From assembly GCA_963825635.1 (NCBI GenBank), contig CAWGTU010000002.1, positions 124,001 to 188,000 on the forward strand: a stretch of 64,000 nucleotides of DNA. Direction: 5' to 3'. Below the pieces are notes generated by a model. That model was not told the origin of the DNA, ran no database searches, and saw only the letters and a program-made list of their open reading frames with translations. Both the position numbers and the translations under genes were made by a program. Source of the DNA: JAOUEA01 sp963825635. Its GTDB lineage: Bacteria; Actinomycetota; UBA4738; HRBIN12. This document shows, piece after piece, positions 1 through 8,226 of the stretch. Every line of letters starts with the position of its first letter. The stretch's first letter is position 1.

Positions 1-94
1 GCTCCTGGGCACCGGCGGGAGACGTCGCCACGAGCACAGAGGCGGCGGCGAGCGCGAGCGGCAGGAGCGCGCCGAGCGCGCGGAGGATCCTCAT
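1..94 (-). CDS. Secreted protein, N-terminal part only
   Basis: Only the first 31 codons are in the window; the gene runs off the left edge. They read as a classic signal peptide: MRILR, then a long Ala/Leu/Val core, then an AGAQE cleavage region after TSPAG. Nothing of the mature protein is visible, so the function is unknown. The start ATG is read at 94-92 with a weak GAGAAG upstream. Confidence 0.6.
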   Translation of the reverse strand, partial: MRILRALGALLPLALAAASVLVATSPAGAQE

Positions 95-146
95 GGCGGC
101 TTCTCATCGTAGCCCCGTGGGGTCGGCACCCACGGAGCCTGCCCGG

Positions 147-914
147 TCAGCGCGCCATCACCTCGAGCGCCTCAGAGATGCCGTACGCGAGGGCCACGAT
201 CAGCAGGAAACTCCCGACCAGGATCCGCAGGGTGTGTTCATGGGCGCCGAGCGCCACCTTCGCGCCGATCAGCGCTCCCGGCACCGCTCCGATCGTCACG
301 ACCAGCACCAACGCCCAGTCGATGTGGCCGAGCACGGCGTGCGTGATCGTGCCCGGGATCACCAGCGCCACGATCGCCAGCAGGGAGGTGCCGAGGGCCC
401 GCTTGAGCGGCATACCGAGCCACCCCGCGAGCATCGGCACGATCACGAGGCCGCCGCCGATGCCGAGCAGGCCGCTCACGAACCCCGCGAGCAGGCCGAT
501 GCCGATGAACATCGAAGGGGTGGCTCGGAACGACGGCCCTCGCCGACTCCGAGGACCTCGCAAGATGCCCACCGACTGGTAGGCGAGCAAGGCCGCCGTG
601 ATCGCGAGCAGCACGTGGGTGTCGACGAACCGTGTGAGCAGGGCGCCGAAGATCGATGCGAGCACACCGGGGCCGATCATCCATGCAGCCGCCCGTTCGT
701 CGAGCTCGCCGGCACGACGGTAGGTGAGAGCACCCGTCAGCGCGGTCGGAAGGATCACCGGCAGCGGGGTCGCGAGCGCCACGATCGGTGCGGCGCCGAG
801 CAGCACCTGCAGGCCCGGCGTCATCACGATGCCCCCGCCGACGCCGAAGAGGCCCGAGAGCACCCCGGACACGAGGCCGACCGCGATGCCGAGCACGATC
901 TCGAAAGGGGTCAT
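147..914 (-). CDS. TSUP (TauE/SafE) family permease
   Basis: A 255-residue membrane protein of the sulfite exporter TauE/SafE family, which exports sulfite or sulfonate-type anions or related organic acids. The two family half-repeats are visible: a Gly-rich GLFGVGGGIVMTP near the N-terminus and GLLGIGGGLVIVP about 125 residues later, with about eight hydrophobic segments. The ATG at 914 is chosen because a longer reading would overlap the upstream Nudix gene; only 13 bases separate them, so the two are probably co-transcribed. The substrate cannot be told from the sequence. Confidence 0.85.
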   Translation of the reverse strand: MTPFEIVLGIAVGLVSGVLSGLFGVGGGIVMTPGLQVLLGAAPIVALATPLPVILPTALTGALTYRRAGELDERAAAWMIGPGVLASIFGALLTRFVDTHVLLAITAALLAYQSVGILRGPRSRRGPSFRATPSMFIGIGLLAGFVSGLLGIGGGLVIVPMLAGWLGMPLKRALGTSLLAIVALVIPGTITHAVLGHIDWALVLVVTIGAVPGALIGAKVALGAHEHTLRILVGSFLLIVALAYGISEALEVMAR

Positions 915-927
915 CGTGCCGCGTCCG

Positions 928-1509
928 TCATCTGAGCAGCTCGGCGGCGCGACCGAGCACCTCACGTTCCCCTCGGTACGCGGCGCGCTTCAACGCTCGA
1001 TCCAGCGGGAACCAGCGAACCTCCTCCATCTCGTCGTCGCGGTCCGCGGGATCGCCTCCCGTGCATCGCATCAGGAAGAAGTGCACGGTCTTGCGGATGC
1101 GTGCGTCCTCCCACACGTAGAAGTACCTGGTGTCGCCGAGCGACGCCTCGATCTCGGCGGTGTAGCCCGTCTCTTCCATGACCTCGCGGACCGCGGCGTC
1201 TTCATGGGACTCGCCCGGCTCGATGCCACCTTTCGCCAGTCCCCATGCGAGGTCTCCCCGGCGGGTCCGACGCGAGGCGAGCACCACCTCGATCTCTTCG
1301 CCAGCGCGCCGGTAGACGACCCCCCCGGCCGAGACCTCGCGTTGGACCGGCGACGTCGAGCGGCGCGATCGCGAGGACTTCTTCGAAGACGACCGCTTCG
1401 ACGGCTCTCCGACCGGCTGCTGCGATCCCGCGACCGTGGGCCTGCGTCGTCGTCGCCGTCGGCGCTTCTTGGGCGGCGGTTGCCCCTCGGGGGCGGGCTC
1501 GTCGGTCAC
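928..1509 (-). CDS. Nudix hydrolase with basic N-terminal tail
   Basis: 193 residues. The Nudix box is complete at residues 94-116 (G-x5-E-x7-REVMEETGY), so hydrolysis of a nucleoside diphosphate-linked substrate is expected; the substrate is unknown. The first 55 residues are unlike the domain: a run of Lys/Arg followed by Ser/Lys/Arg repeats, probably disordered and able to bind nucleic acid. Actinobacterial Nudix genes of the MutT4 kind often lie near the CCA-adding enzyme, which here is 4 kb away. Divergent from pilT with a 101-base gap. Confidence 0.85.
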   Translation of the reverse strand: MTDEPAPEGQPPPKKRRRRRRRRPTVAGSQQPVGEPSKRSSSKKSSRSRRSTSPVQREVSAGGVVYRRAGEEIEVVLASRRTRRGDLAWGLAKGGIEPGESHEDAAVREVMEETGYTAEIEASLGDTRYFYVWEDARIRKTVHFFLMRCTGGDPADRDDEMEEVRWFPLDRALKRAAYRGEREVLGRAAELLR

Positions 1510-1610
1510 GCGAGAATCCTAGTCGCAGGGCTCAGGTGCGCCCGGGTGAGGGCCGATGGAACCACGTGGCCTACGACGGTCGTGGGTCGAACGGAGGCGT
1601 CAGGTCCCCG

Positions 1611-2714
1611 ATGGATGTCAACGAGTTGCTGCGACACACGGTGGAACGCGGTGCCAGCGACCTGCATCTGAAGGTCGGCAACGTGCCGTTCGTGCGCGTC
1701 GACGGTCAGTTGATCCCCTGCGAGTTCGACGTGCTGACGGCCAACGACACGGAGGCCGCCGCCGCGTCGCTGATGTCCGACCACAAGAAGCGGGAGTTCA
1801 CCGAGACGAGCGAGGCCGACCTCGGGTACACGTTGCCGGGCGTCGGGCGCTTCCGCGTGAACGTGTTCCGCCAGCGTGGCGTGTTGGGCCTCGCGATCAG
1901 ACGGGTGCGTAGCGAAGTGCCGACGTTCGAGGAGCTGCGGCTGCCTCGCGTCATGTCCAGCCTGGCGGATTCGCCGCGCGGTCTCGTGCTCGTCACCGGC
2001 CCGACCGGCACCGGCAAGACCACGACGATCGCGTCGATGATCGGCCACATCAACCGCACCCGCCGAGCCCACGTCGTCACGATCGAGGATCCGATCGAGG
2101 TGATGCACGACGACATGCTCTCGATCGTGCAGCAGCGCGAGATCGGCATCGATACCGACTCGTATGCGAACGCGTTGCGTCACGTCATCCGCCAGGACCC
2201 CGACGTGATCTTCGTGGGTGAGATCCGCGACGGCGACTCGGCGATGTCGGCGATCCAGGCAGCCGAGACAGGTCACCTCGTGATCTCGACCCTGCACACG
2301 ATCGACTGCATGGAGACGATCAACCGCATCCTCGACCTGTTCCCGCCCCACCAGCAGAAGGAGGTGCGCACCTCCTTCGCGGGGTCGCTGCGCGGCATCG
2401 TGTCGCAGCGCCTGGTGGCCAAGGCTGACGGGAAGGGCCGCGTCCCCGCCATCGAGGTGCTGATCAACACCGGCCGCGTCTTCGATCGCATCGTGGATCC
2501 GGCCACCACCGACCAGATCGTCGACGTGATCGCCGAGGGCGACTTCTACGGCATGCAGACCTTCGACCAATCGCTCGTGCAGCTCACCAAGGAAGGTCTC
2601 GTCTCCGAGGACGAGGCGCGGCGTGCCGCGTCCAACCCCCACGACTTCGACCTCATGATGCGCGGGGTGCTCGACCGCCTCTCGGTGGGCGAGGGCGAGG
2701 GCCTGCCCTTCTAG
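1611..2714 (+). CDS. pilT: PilT-type type IV pilus retraction ATPase
   Basis: 367 residues, the usual length of the PilT/PilU hexameric ATPases that depolymerise type IV pili. Visible motifs are Walker A GPTGTGKTT (about residue 130), the Asp box VTIEDPIE (about 156), Walker B IFVGEIRD (about 203) and the His box STLHT (about 226). The frame is open further upstream, but the ATG at 1611 starts at the conserved MDVNELLRHTVERGASDLH and has GGAGG 13 bases before it. No other pilus gene is adjacent; the TadE/TadG genes at 44 kb belong to a different pilus type. Confidence 0.9.
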   Translation: MDVNELLRHTVERGASDLHLKVGNVPFVRVDGQLIPCEFDVLTANDTEAAAASLMSDHKKREFTETSEADLGYTLPGVGRFRVNVFRQRGVLGLAIRRVRSEVPTFEELRLPRVMSSLADSPRGLVLVTGPTGTGKTTTIASMIGHINRTRRAHVVTIEDPIEVMHDDMLSIVQQREIGIDTDSYANALRHVIRQDPDVIFVGEIRDGDSAMSAIQAAETGHLVISTLHTIDCMETINRILDLFPPHQQKEVRTSFAGSLRGIVSQRLVAKADGKGRVPAIEVLINTGRVFDRIVDPATTDQIVDVIAEGDFYGMQTFDQSLVQLTKEGLVSEDEARRAASNPHDFDLMMRGVLDRLSVGEGEGLPF

Positions 2715-2843
2715 CGCGGCGATCTCCACCGGGACGGGTGATGTGCACACCCGCCGTCGTGGCATGCTCGGCGATCGGATCGATCGACCGCAACGGCCAT
2801 ACTCCGACTCGGAGTGACCGGTGCCGTGGGGGAGGGGCGAGGC

Positions 2844-4199
2844 ATGACGAGCGAGACGAGGCCCACGATGATCCGACGGCTGGCGGCGCTGGTCGCCATC
2901 GTCGCCCTCGTGGCCTCGGTCGTCGCGGTGGCGACGCTCGCCCTATCGAACCTCGTGAACATCCTGGTCGCGAGCGTGGGCCTCTCGGTCGCGATCGTCG
3001 GAGCGTGGTACTCGCTTTCGCGCCATGGCACGGTGCGCCTGCTCGCCGTCGTGGCGGTCGTCGCCGGCGCCGCGATCGTCCTCGCGGTGTTCGTCGTCGG
3101 CGATGCGCGGCTTTGGCCTCTGGTGGCGGTGGCCGTCGTCGCCACGATCTCGGTGGGAGCGGCCGGCCTCGCGCTGCGCGAGCCCCACCACGACGCCCCG
3201 TTCGCCGAGGAGCCCCCCGCCCCTCGACCCCGCCACCCTGTGCTGCTGATGAACCCGAAGTCCGGCGGCGGCAAGGCGATGAAGTTCGACCTAGAGCGGG
3301 AGTGCCGCGACCGCGGCATCGAGCCGATCGTGCTCCAGCCGGGCGACGATCTGCTGCAGCTCGCCGAAGACGCCGTGGCGCGCGGGGCCGATGTGATCGG
3401 CATGGCTGGCGGTGACGGGTCGCAGGCGCTCGTGGGCGCTGTGGCGAGCGCGCACGGTATCCCGCACGTGGTGATCCCCGCCGGCACGCGTAACCACTTC
3501 GCGCTGGACCTCGGCATCGACCGCGACGACGTCGTCGGCGCCCTCGACGCCTATTCCGACGGCGTCGACCGCACGATCGACCTCGCGGAGGCGAACGGTC
3601 GCGTCTTCGTCAACAACGCGACGCTCGGCCTGTACGCGAAGATCGTGCAGTCCCCGGAGTATCGTGACGCGAAGGTGCAGACGTCGCTCGAGATGCTGCC
3701 GGAGCTGATCGGCCCGGATGCGGAGGCGCTCGACTTGCGCTTCACGGGGCCCGACGGCGAGGAGGTGCCCACCGCGGCCGTGATCCTCGTATCGAACGGG
3801 CCCTACGAGCTGCAACGGGCGCAGGGCCGCGGGTCGCGCGAGCGCCTCGACGACGGGGTGCTCGGCATCGCGACCCTCACGGTCTCCAGCGCCTCCGACG
3901 TGCAGAAACTGATCTCGCTGCAGGCCGCCGGGCGCCTCGACCACTTCGACGGCTGGCGCGAGTGGACGGTGGAACGCTTCGAGGTGCGGTCGGGGGGTCC
4001 GGTCGACGTGGGGGTCGACGGCGAGGCGCTGACGATGGATCCGCCGATCGTGTTCACGACCAGGCCCGGCGTGCTGACGATCCGCATCTCCCGGCGTGCG
4101 CCCGGCAGATCACCCGCCGCGGCTGCGGTGCGGGTGACGGAACGATCGACGATCCGAGAGCTGTTGCGGGTCGCCGCCGGGAGGCCGGTGGCGGCGTGA
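2844..4199 (+). CDS. Membrane-anchored lipid kinase-like protein (DAGK catalytic domain)
   Basis: 451 residues. The first ~105 hold about four hydrophobic segments; from about residue 130 follows a diacylglycerol/sphingosine kinase catalytic domain with the ATP loop NPKSGGGKA and the signature GGDGS (about residue 189). It probably phosphorylates a membrane lipid such as diacylglycerol or an undecaprenyl-type lipid. The ATG at 2844 is preferred over GTG 2814 because GGGGAGG lies 9 bases before it. It overlaps the PAP2 gene by 4 bases, pairing a lipid kinase with a lipid phosphatase. Confidence 0.82.
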   Translation: MTSETRPTMIRRLAALVAIVALVASVVAVATLALSNLVNILVASVGLSVAIVGAWYSLSRHGTVRLLAVVAVVAGAAIVLAVFVVGDARLWPLVAVAVVATISVGAAGLALREPHHDAPFAEEPPAPRPRHPVLLMNPKSGGGKAMKFDLERECRDRGIEPIVLQPGDDLLQLAEDAVARGADVIGMAGGDGSQALVGAVASAHGIPHVVIPAGTRNHFALDLGIDRDDVVGALDAYSDGVDRTIDLAEANGRVFVNNATLGLYAKIVQSPEYRDAKVQTSLEMLPELIGPDAEALDLRFTGPDGEEVPTAAVILVSNGPYELQRAQGRGSRERLDDGVLGIATLTVSSASDVQKLISLQAAGRLDHFDGWREWTVERFEVRSGGPVDVGVDGEALTMDPPIVFTTRPGVLTIRISRRAPGRSPAAAAVRVTERSTIRELLRVAAGRPVAA

Positions 4200-4855
4200 G
4201 CGGGCCGTTCGACGACGACGTTGCGCCCGTGCAGCCCCCGTCCGAACGCCTCGCGGAGCGGTTGGAGGCCGGTCCCTCGGCGCCTGACCCTGCCCTGGTC
4301 CGCGCCCTGCGCGAGCTCGCAGCGGTCGATAAGGCGGTGTACCGGGCGGTCGCGGCGACGCCGACACCGACGCTCGACGGTCCCCTTCGCACGTTCACGA
4401 GCGCGGCGGATCATTCGAAGCTGTGGATCGGCGCGTCGGCCGTGCTCTTCGCCGTCGGAGGCCGTCGGGGCCGACGCGCGGCGCTCACCGGCGTGGCCGC
4501 GATCGCGTGCACGTCGGCGATCGTGAACCTGCCGATGAAGCTCGCCGGGCGTCGCCGCCGTCCCGACGCCGACGCGGCGGGCGTGCCGTTGGCGCGGCGC
4601 GTCGAGATGCCGACGTCGGCGTCGTTCCCGTCGGGTCATTCAGCATCGGCGGCAGCCTTCGCGTCGTCGGTCTCCCAGGTGGTGCCGGCCCTCGGCCTTC
4701 CCCTCGGCGTGGCGGCCGCGGCCGTGGGCTACTCCCGCGTGCACTCGGGCGTGCACTACCCCGGCGACGTCGTGGCGGGCGCGGTCGTCGGGTCGTCGGT
4801 GGGCGGCCTCGTGGCCTGGGCCGGTCGTCGCCTCGCCGCGCGTCGCGAGACCTAG
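4196..4855 (+). CDS. PAP2-family membrane phosphatase
   Basis: 219 residues starting at a GTG that overlaps the stop of the kinase gene (GTGA), with GGGAGG 10 bases upstream. All three acid-phosphatase motifs are present in order: K-x6-RP in KLAGRRRRP, FPSGHS, and SRVHSGVHYPGD, so it should be an active lipid phosphate phosphatase. Hydrophobic segments surround the motifs. Coupled to the lipid kinase-like gene it may form a phosphorylation/dephosphorylation pair on the same lipid pool; this is inference from context. Confidence 0.88.
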   Translation: MSGPFDDDVAPVQPPSERLAERLEAGPSAPDPALVRALRELAAVDKAVYRAVAATPTPTLDGPLRTFTSAADHSKLWIGASAVLFAVGGRRGRRAALTGVAAIACTSAIVNLPMKLAGRRRRPDADAAGVPLARRVEMPTSASFPSGHSASAAAFASSVSQVVPALGLPLGVAAAAVGYSRVHSGVHYPGDVVAGAVVGSSVGGLVAWAGRRLAARRET

Positions 4856-4870
4856 TCTATTGCGGACTAG
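4852..4870. terminator. Compact hairpin holding both convergent stop codons
   Basis: CTAGTC, seven bases, then GACTAG. The left arm contains the TAG of the PAP2 gene and the right arm the TAG (as CTA) of the minus-strand gene. No T-run follows. Probably a bidirectional terminator. Confidence 0.5.
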
Positions 4871-5253
4871 TGCGTGAGATCCGGCCGGGCCGGTGCGCGT
4901 TCCCCGGCTGCGACCTGCGCGCGGATCTCCATCGGATGTCGCCGGTAGCCGTAAGGGATCGCCAGCAGGAAGTAGACGGGGATGAACAGAGGGCCCCACG
5001 CGCAGAACTGGCGGATGTGCCAGCGCTCGTGCGCGAGCAGCCTGCCGTGGACGGGCTGCGCCGAGAGGATCACGAACCCCACGGTCATGGCTGTGCGATG
5101 CATGCGGGGCATCAGCCATGTGAGGCCGCGTGGCACCTTGTCGAAGATCATCGCCCCGTCGCGGACGGTCGGCAGCTGGAACGTGAACAGCCCGAGCACG
5201 AGGCCGATCAGCGTGTTCGGCGAGGTCCAGATGAATCCGAGCCAGGTGGGCAT
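4867..5253 (-). CDS. Small membrane protein with HExxH-like motif
   Basis: 128 residues, family not recognised. It has a hydrophobic N-terminal stretch after MPTWLGFIWTSPNTL, then LLAHERWHIRQ, an HExxH zinc-site sequence, then a hydrophobic stretch ending PYGYRRHPMEIRAQ. The arrangement HExxH-x2-Q followed by a distant E resembles small gluzincin-like peptidase relatives, but it is too short for an M48 enzyme. Start chosen at the ATG 5253, where hydrophobic sequence begins; the frame is open further upstream but that part looks non-coding. Confidence 0.6.
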   Translation of the reverse strand: MPTWLGFIWTSPNTLIGLVLGLFTFQLPTVRDGAMIFDKVPRGLTWLMPRMHRTAMTVGFVILSAQPVHGRLLAHERWHIRQFCAWGPLFIPVYFLLAIPYGYRRHPMEIRAQVAAGERAPARPDLTH

Positions 5254-5340
5254 CGCCCGGTCACGGTAGCGCGGAGACGCGGCGCTCGCGGGGTCCTCGC
5301 GGCTGGGCGATGGTGAGGGTCGACGGCTCCGAGCCGGCAC

Positions 5341-5395
5341 TAGGCAGGGACGTCCGTAGTTCCACCAGCGCGGGAAGACGGAGGTCCCTGCCCAG
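5341..5395. repeat. 55-base palindromic element, copy A
   Basis: The arms read GGCAGGGACGTCCG and, at the other end, CGGAGGTCCCTGCC, an almost perfect inverted repeat (13 of 14) around a loop of about 23 bases. A second copy of the same length lies at 35980-36034 with roughly 80 percent identity, best in the arms. It sits between divergent genes, upstream of cca. It could be a structured RNA or a miniature mobile repeat. Confidence 0.6.
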
Positions 5396-5455
5396 TCGCC
5401 GCGAACCGACGCGGTACGCGCATGGTTGCAACGCCGACCGTCGCGGTGCCCGGGG

Positions 5456-5461
5456 TAAGCT
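5456..5461 (+). promoter_or_regulatory. Probable -10 box for leaderless cca
   Basis: TAAGCT ends 9 bases before the ATG of cca, and no ribosome-binding site lies between, as expected for a transcript that begins at or next to the start codon. Confidence 0.45.
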
Positions 5462-5470
5462 CGGCCCGAC

Positions 5471-6856
5471 ATGGCCGACCAGACCCCTTCCGGCGCCGTG
5501 CTCGACGTCTCCTCGATCGCCAAGGAGCTCGGCGTGCGGTTCGTCGATGCGGGACACGAGCTCTTCCTCGTCGGGGGAAGCGTGCGTGACCTGGTGCTCG
5601 GGCGTCCCTCGCCCGATCTCGACTTCGCGACCAGCGCGCATCCCGACGAGACGACGCGCATCCTTCGGGGCTGGGCCGAGCGCCGGTACCTCGTCGGAGT
5701 GAAGTTCGGCACTATCGGCGCCCTCAAGGACGGCGAGCGCCTCGAGATCACGACGTTCCGCCAGGAGGTCTACGCTCCCGAGCACCGCAAGCCCACCGTG
5801 ACGTTCGGCGACGACGTCGAGACCGATCTCTCACGTCGCGACTTCACGATCAACGCGATGGCGGTGCGGCTCCCCGACGGAGGCCTGGTCGATCCGCACG
5901 GCGGCGTGCGCCACCTGGCGGCCAAGGTCCTCGACACGCCGCTCGAGCCCGAGCTGTCGTTCGGTGACGACCCGCTCCGTATGCTCCGCGCGGCTCGCTT
6001 CGTCTCCCAGCTGGACGTGGAGCCTGCGCCGCGACTCGTGGCCGCGATCGCGGAGATGCGCGACCGCATGGAGATCGTCTCGGCCGAGCGCATCGGTGAG
6101 GAGCTCTCGAAGCTTCTGACCGGCGCGTACCCCTCCAAGGGCCTCGGTCTGCTCGTCTCCACCCGGCTCGCCGACACGTTCCTGCCCGAGCTCGCCGCGC
6201 TCGAGCTCGAGCAGGACCCGGTGCACCAGCACAAGGACGTGCTGCGCCACACGTACGCGGTCGTCGAGAACTGCGAGGCCGACGAGGTGTTGCGGCTCGC
6301 GGCGCTCCTGCACGACATCGGCAAGCCGGCCACGCGCCAGATCACCCCCGAGGGGGTGCAGTTCCACCACCACGAGGTGGTCGGCGCCCGCATGGCCGAC
6401 AAGCGTCTGCGCGAGCTGCGCTACCCCAACCACGTCGTCGACGACGTGAGGAAGCTCGTCGAGATGCATCTGCGGTTCCATGGATACGGGGAGGGCTGGA
6501 GCGACGCAGCGGTGCGGCGCTACGTGCGCGACGCCGGTCCGCTGCTCGACAAGTTGAACCAGCTCACCCGCGCCGACGTGACCACGCGAAACGAGCGCCG
6601 GGCGGCGAAGTTCCAGGCCCTCCAGGACGACCTCGAGGAACGCATCGCCCGCCTCGCCGAACAAGAGAACCTCGACGCGCTCCGCCCGCCCCTCGACGGG
6701 AAGCAGGTCATGGACCACCTCGGCGTCGAACCGGGCCCGATCGTCGGCGAGGCGCTGCACTTCCTGATGGAGCTGCGCATGGAACGCGGCCCTATCCCCG
6801 AAGACGAGGCGTTCGCGCTGCTCGACGGGTGGGCGAAGGAGCGCGGAACAGGCTGA
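5471..6856 (+). CDS. cca: CCA-adding tRNA nucleotidyltransferase with HD domain
   Basis: 461 residues, matching the actinobacterial CCA enzyme (PcnA-like) that completes the 3' end of tRNAs. The class II nucleotidyltransferase head is clear: LVGGSVRDLVLGRPSPDLDFAT with the metal-binding DLD, then RRDFTINAMA and FGDDPLRMLRAARF. An HD domain follows (ALLHDIGKP, about residue 280, then HHHEVVGARMA), with a C-terminal helical tail. The start is supported by a -10-like box 9 bases upstream. It points away from the Nudix gene but lies in the same neighbourhood. Confidence 0.93.
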   Translation: MADQTPSGAVLDVSSIAKELGVRFVDAGHELFLVGGSVRDLVLGRPSPDLDFATSAHPDETTRILRGWAERRYLVGVKFGTIGALKDGERLEITTFRQEVYAPEHRKPTVTFGDDVETDLSRRDFTINAMAVRLPDGGLVDPHGGVRHLAAKVLDTPLEPELSFGDDPLRMLRAARFVSQLDVEPAPRLVAAIAEMRDRMEIVSAERIGEELSKLLTGAYPSKGLGLLVSTRLADTFLPELAALELEQDPVHQHKDVLRHTYAVVENCEADEVLRLAALLHDIGKPATRQITPEGVQFHHHEVVGARMADKRLRELRYPNHVVDDVRKLVEMHLRFHGYGEGWSDAAVRRYVRDAGPLLDKLNQLTRADVTTRNERRAAKFQALQDDLEERIARLAEQENLDALRPPLDGKQVMDHLGVEPGPIVGEALHFLMELRMERGPIPEDEAFALLDGWAKERGTG

Positions 6857-6871
6857 CCCACGCGCGGGTTA
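6854..6871. terminator. Compact hairpin between cca and the XRE-cupin gene
   Basis: TGACCC, six bases, then GGGTTA: arms pair with one G-T wobble and include the TGA of cca and the TAA (as TTA) of the minus-strand regulator. No T-run. Confidence 0.45.
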
Positions 6872-7504
6872 CTCGTGGCCGTGAGGCTCGTCGCCGCGCC
6901 CCACCACGAACCAGACCGCCTCGACGGGCACGTCGCCCGCGTTGAACAGGCGATGCGGGGTGGTCGAGTCGAAGGCGATCGAGTCCCCCGGATGGAGCTG
7001 ATGCTCCGAGAAACCGATCTGCACGGTCAACGTGCCGGTGATCACGTATCCGTACTCTCGGCCGTTGTGGCGGATCAGGGACCGGTCGGGGGTCGACGCA
7101 CCGCCCACCTCGTAGATCGCGATCAGGAAGTCGACGCCTTCCTGCTCGGCCGCGAGTTCCTCCCAGCGCACGCCGGAGTCCAGGTCGATCGCTGGCCGTT
7201 CCCCGGGGTGCACGACCGGGGACCGTTGGCCGACGTCGCTCTCGCCGGCGCCGCCGGATCCGGGGAAGTCTCCCCCCCTGATGACCCGGTCGAGCGAGAC
7301 GCCGAGCTCCGTCACGATCGAGTACAGCGTGCCCACCGACGGCCGGGACTGGCCGCTCTCCAGCTGCGAGATCAGGCTCGCGGAGAGGCCGACGCGGCGC
7401 GACAGTTCACGCTGGCTGAGCCCCGCCCGGACGCGCTCCTCCCGCAGTCGCTGGCCGATCGCGTCGAGGGCCTCTGGTTCGCTCGATGCGGCGGTCTCGC
7501 TCAT
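6869..7504 (-). CDS. XRE-family regulator with C-terminal cupin
   Basis: 211 residues. Residues 17-75 form a helix-turn-helix of the XRE type (GLSQRELSRRVGLSASLISQLESGQSRPS). The C-terminal half is a cupin barrel (residues ~125-205, with GREYGYVITGTLTVQIG and LHPGDSIAFDSTTPHRLFN), a common ligand-sensing module in regulators of amino-acid, polyamine and aromatic catabolism. Its ATG overlaps the stop of the SDR by one base. It probably controls its own operon and the divergent catabolic/transport operon; repeated sites lie in the shared promoter region. Confidence 0.88.
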   Translation of the reverse strand: MSETAASSEPEALDAIGQRLREERVRAGLSQRELSRRVGLSASLISQLESGQSRPSVGTLYSIVTELGVSLDRVIRGGDFPGSGGAGESDVGQRSPVVHPGERPAIDLDSGVRWEELAAEQEGVDFLIAIYEVGGASTPDRSLIRHNGREYGYVITGTLTVQIGFSEHQLHPGDSIAFDSTTPHRLFNAGDVPVEAVWFVVGRGDEPHGHE

Positions 7505-8196
7505 CACATCAGCATCCAGCCGCCGTCGACGTAGAGGTTCACCCCGTTCATCGCCCGATTCTCGAGTAGGAACGTTGTGGCGTCGACCACCTCGGCCATC
7601 GTCGCGAGGCGCCCCGTGGGCGTGCGGGCCACGACCGCGTCCAACGGCTTGCCCTCCCAGAACGGGCTGTCCCCGACGATGCCGGGATGGATCGCGTTGA
7701 ACCGGATCGGCGCGAGTTCGATCGCGAGCGTGCGGATCACGCTGCTGATGCCGCCGTTGACGGTCGTCACCGTGGTCGATCCCGGGTAGGGGCGATCCTT
7801 CGCTCGGCCTCCGAAGAGCACGACCGAGGAATCGTCGGAGAGCCGGTCGAGCAGCACGTGGACCGTCGCCGTGTAACCGACGAGCTTCATCGTCGTGAGA
7901 TCGATCGCCTGGGCGATGTCGTAGCCGCGCACCGGGTTGTTGTCGCGAGCGATCGCCGCCATCACGAGCCGTGAGACGGGGCCCACGTCGGCCAGCGCCG
8001 CGCCGATCGTCTCGGGCCGGCTGAGATCGAAGCCCAGGCCCGTGACGTGCTCGCCGATCTCGGCCGCGACGGCGCTCGCGCGGTCGGGATCGCGCCCGGT
8101 GACGATCACCCGGTCGCCTCGCTCCGCGTAGTGGGCCGCCACCTCGCGGCCGAGGCCAGCCGTGCCACCCACGATCAACACCAACCCGTCGGGCAT
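7504..8196 (-). CDS. Short-chain dehydrogenase/reductase-like protein, atypical active site
   Basis: 230 residues with a Rossmann nucleotide loop VGGTAGLGRE at residues 8-17 and the usual C-terminal NAIHPGIVGDSPF and VDGGWMLM region. The catalytic Tyr-x3-Lys is absent: where YxxxK is expected the sequence reads STTVTTVNGGISS, so it may bind a nucleotide without normal SDR chemistry or use another mechanism. The ATG at 8196 follows GAGGAGG by 10 bases. Located directly upstream of the XRE-cupin gene. Confidence 0.8.
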   Translation of the reverse strand: MPDGLVLIVGGTAGLGREVAAHYAERGDRVIVTGRDPDRASAVAAEIGEHVTGLGFDLSRPETIGAALADVGPVSRLVMAAIARDNNPVRGYDIAQAIDLTTMKLVGYTATVHVLLDRLSDDSSVVLFGGRAKDRPYPGSTTVTTVNGGISSVIRTLAIELAPIRFNAIHPGIVGDSPFWEGKPLDAVVARTPTGRLATMAEVVDATTFLLENRAMNGVNLYVDGGWMLM

Positions 8197-8226
8197 CTCG
8201 ATCCGCCTCCTCGCCTCGCGGCAGGC

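Noticed and set aside
5341..5395. Element A/B as integron attC sites
   Set aside because: Length and imperfect palindrome fit, but the required GTTRRRY-type core at the 3' end is absent and no integrase or cassette array is nearby.
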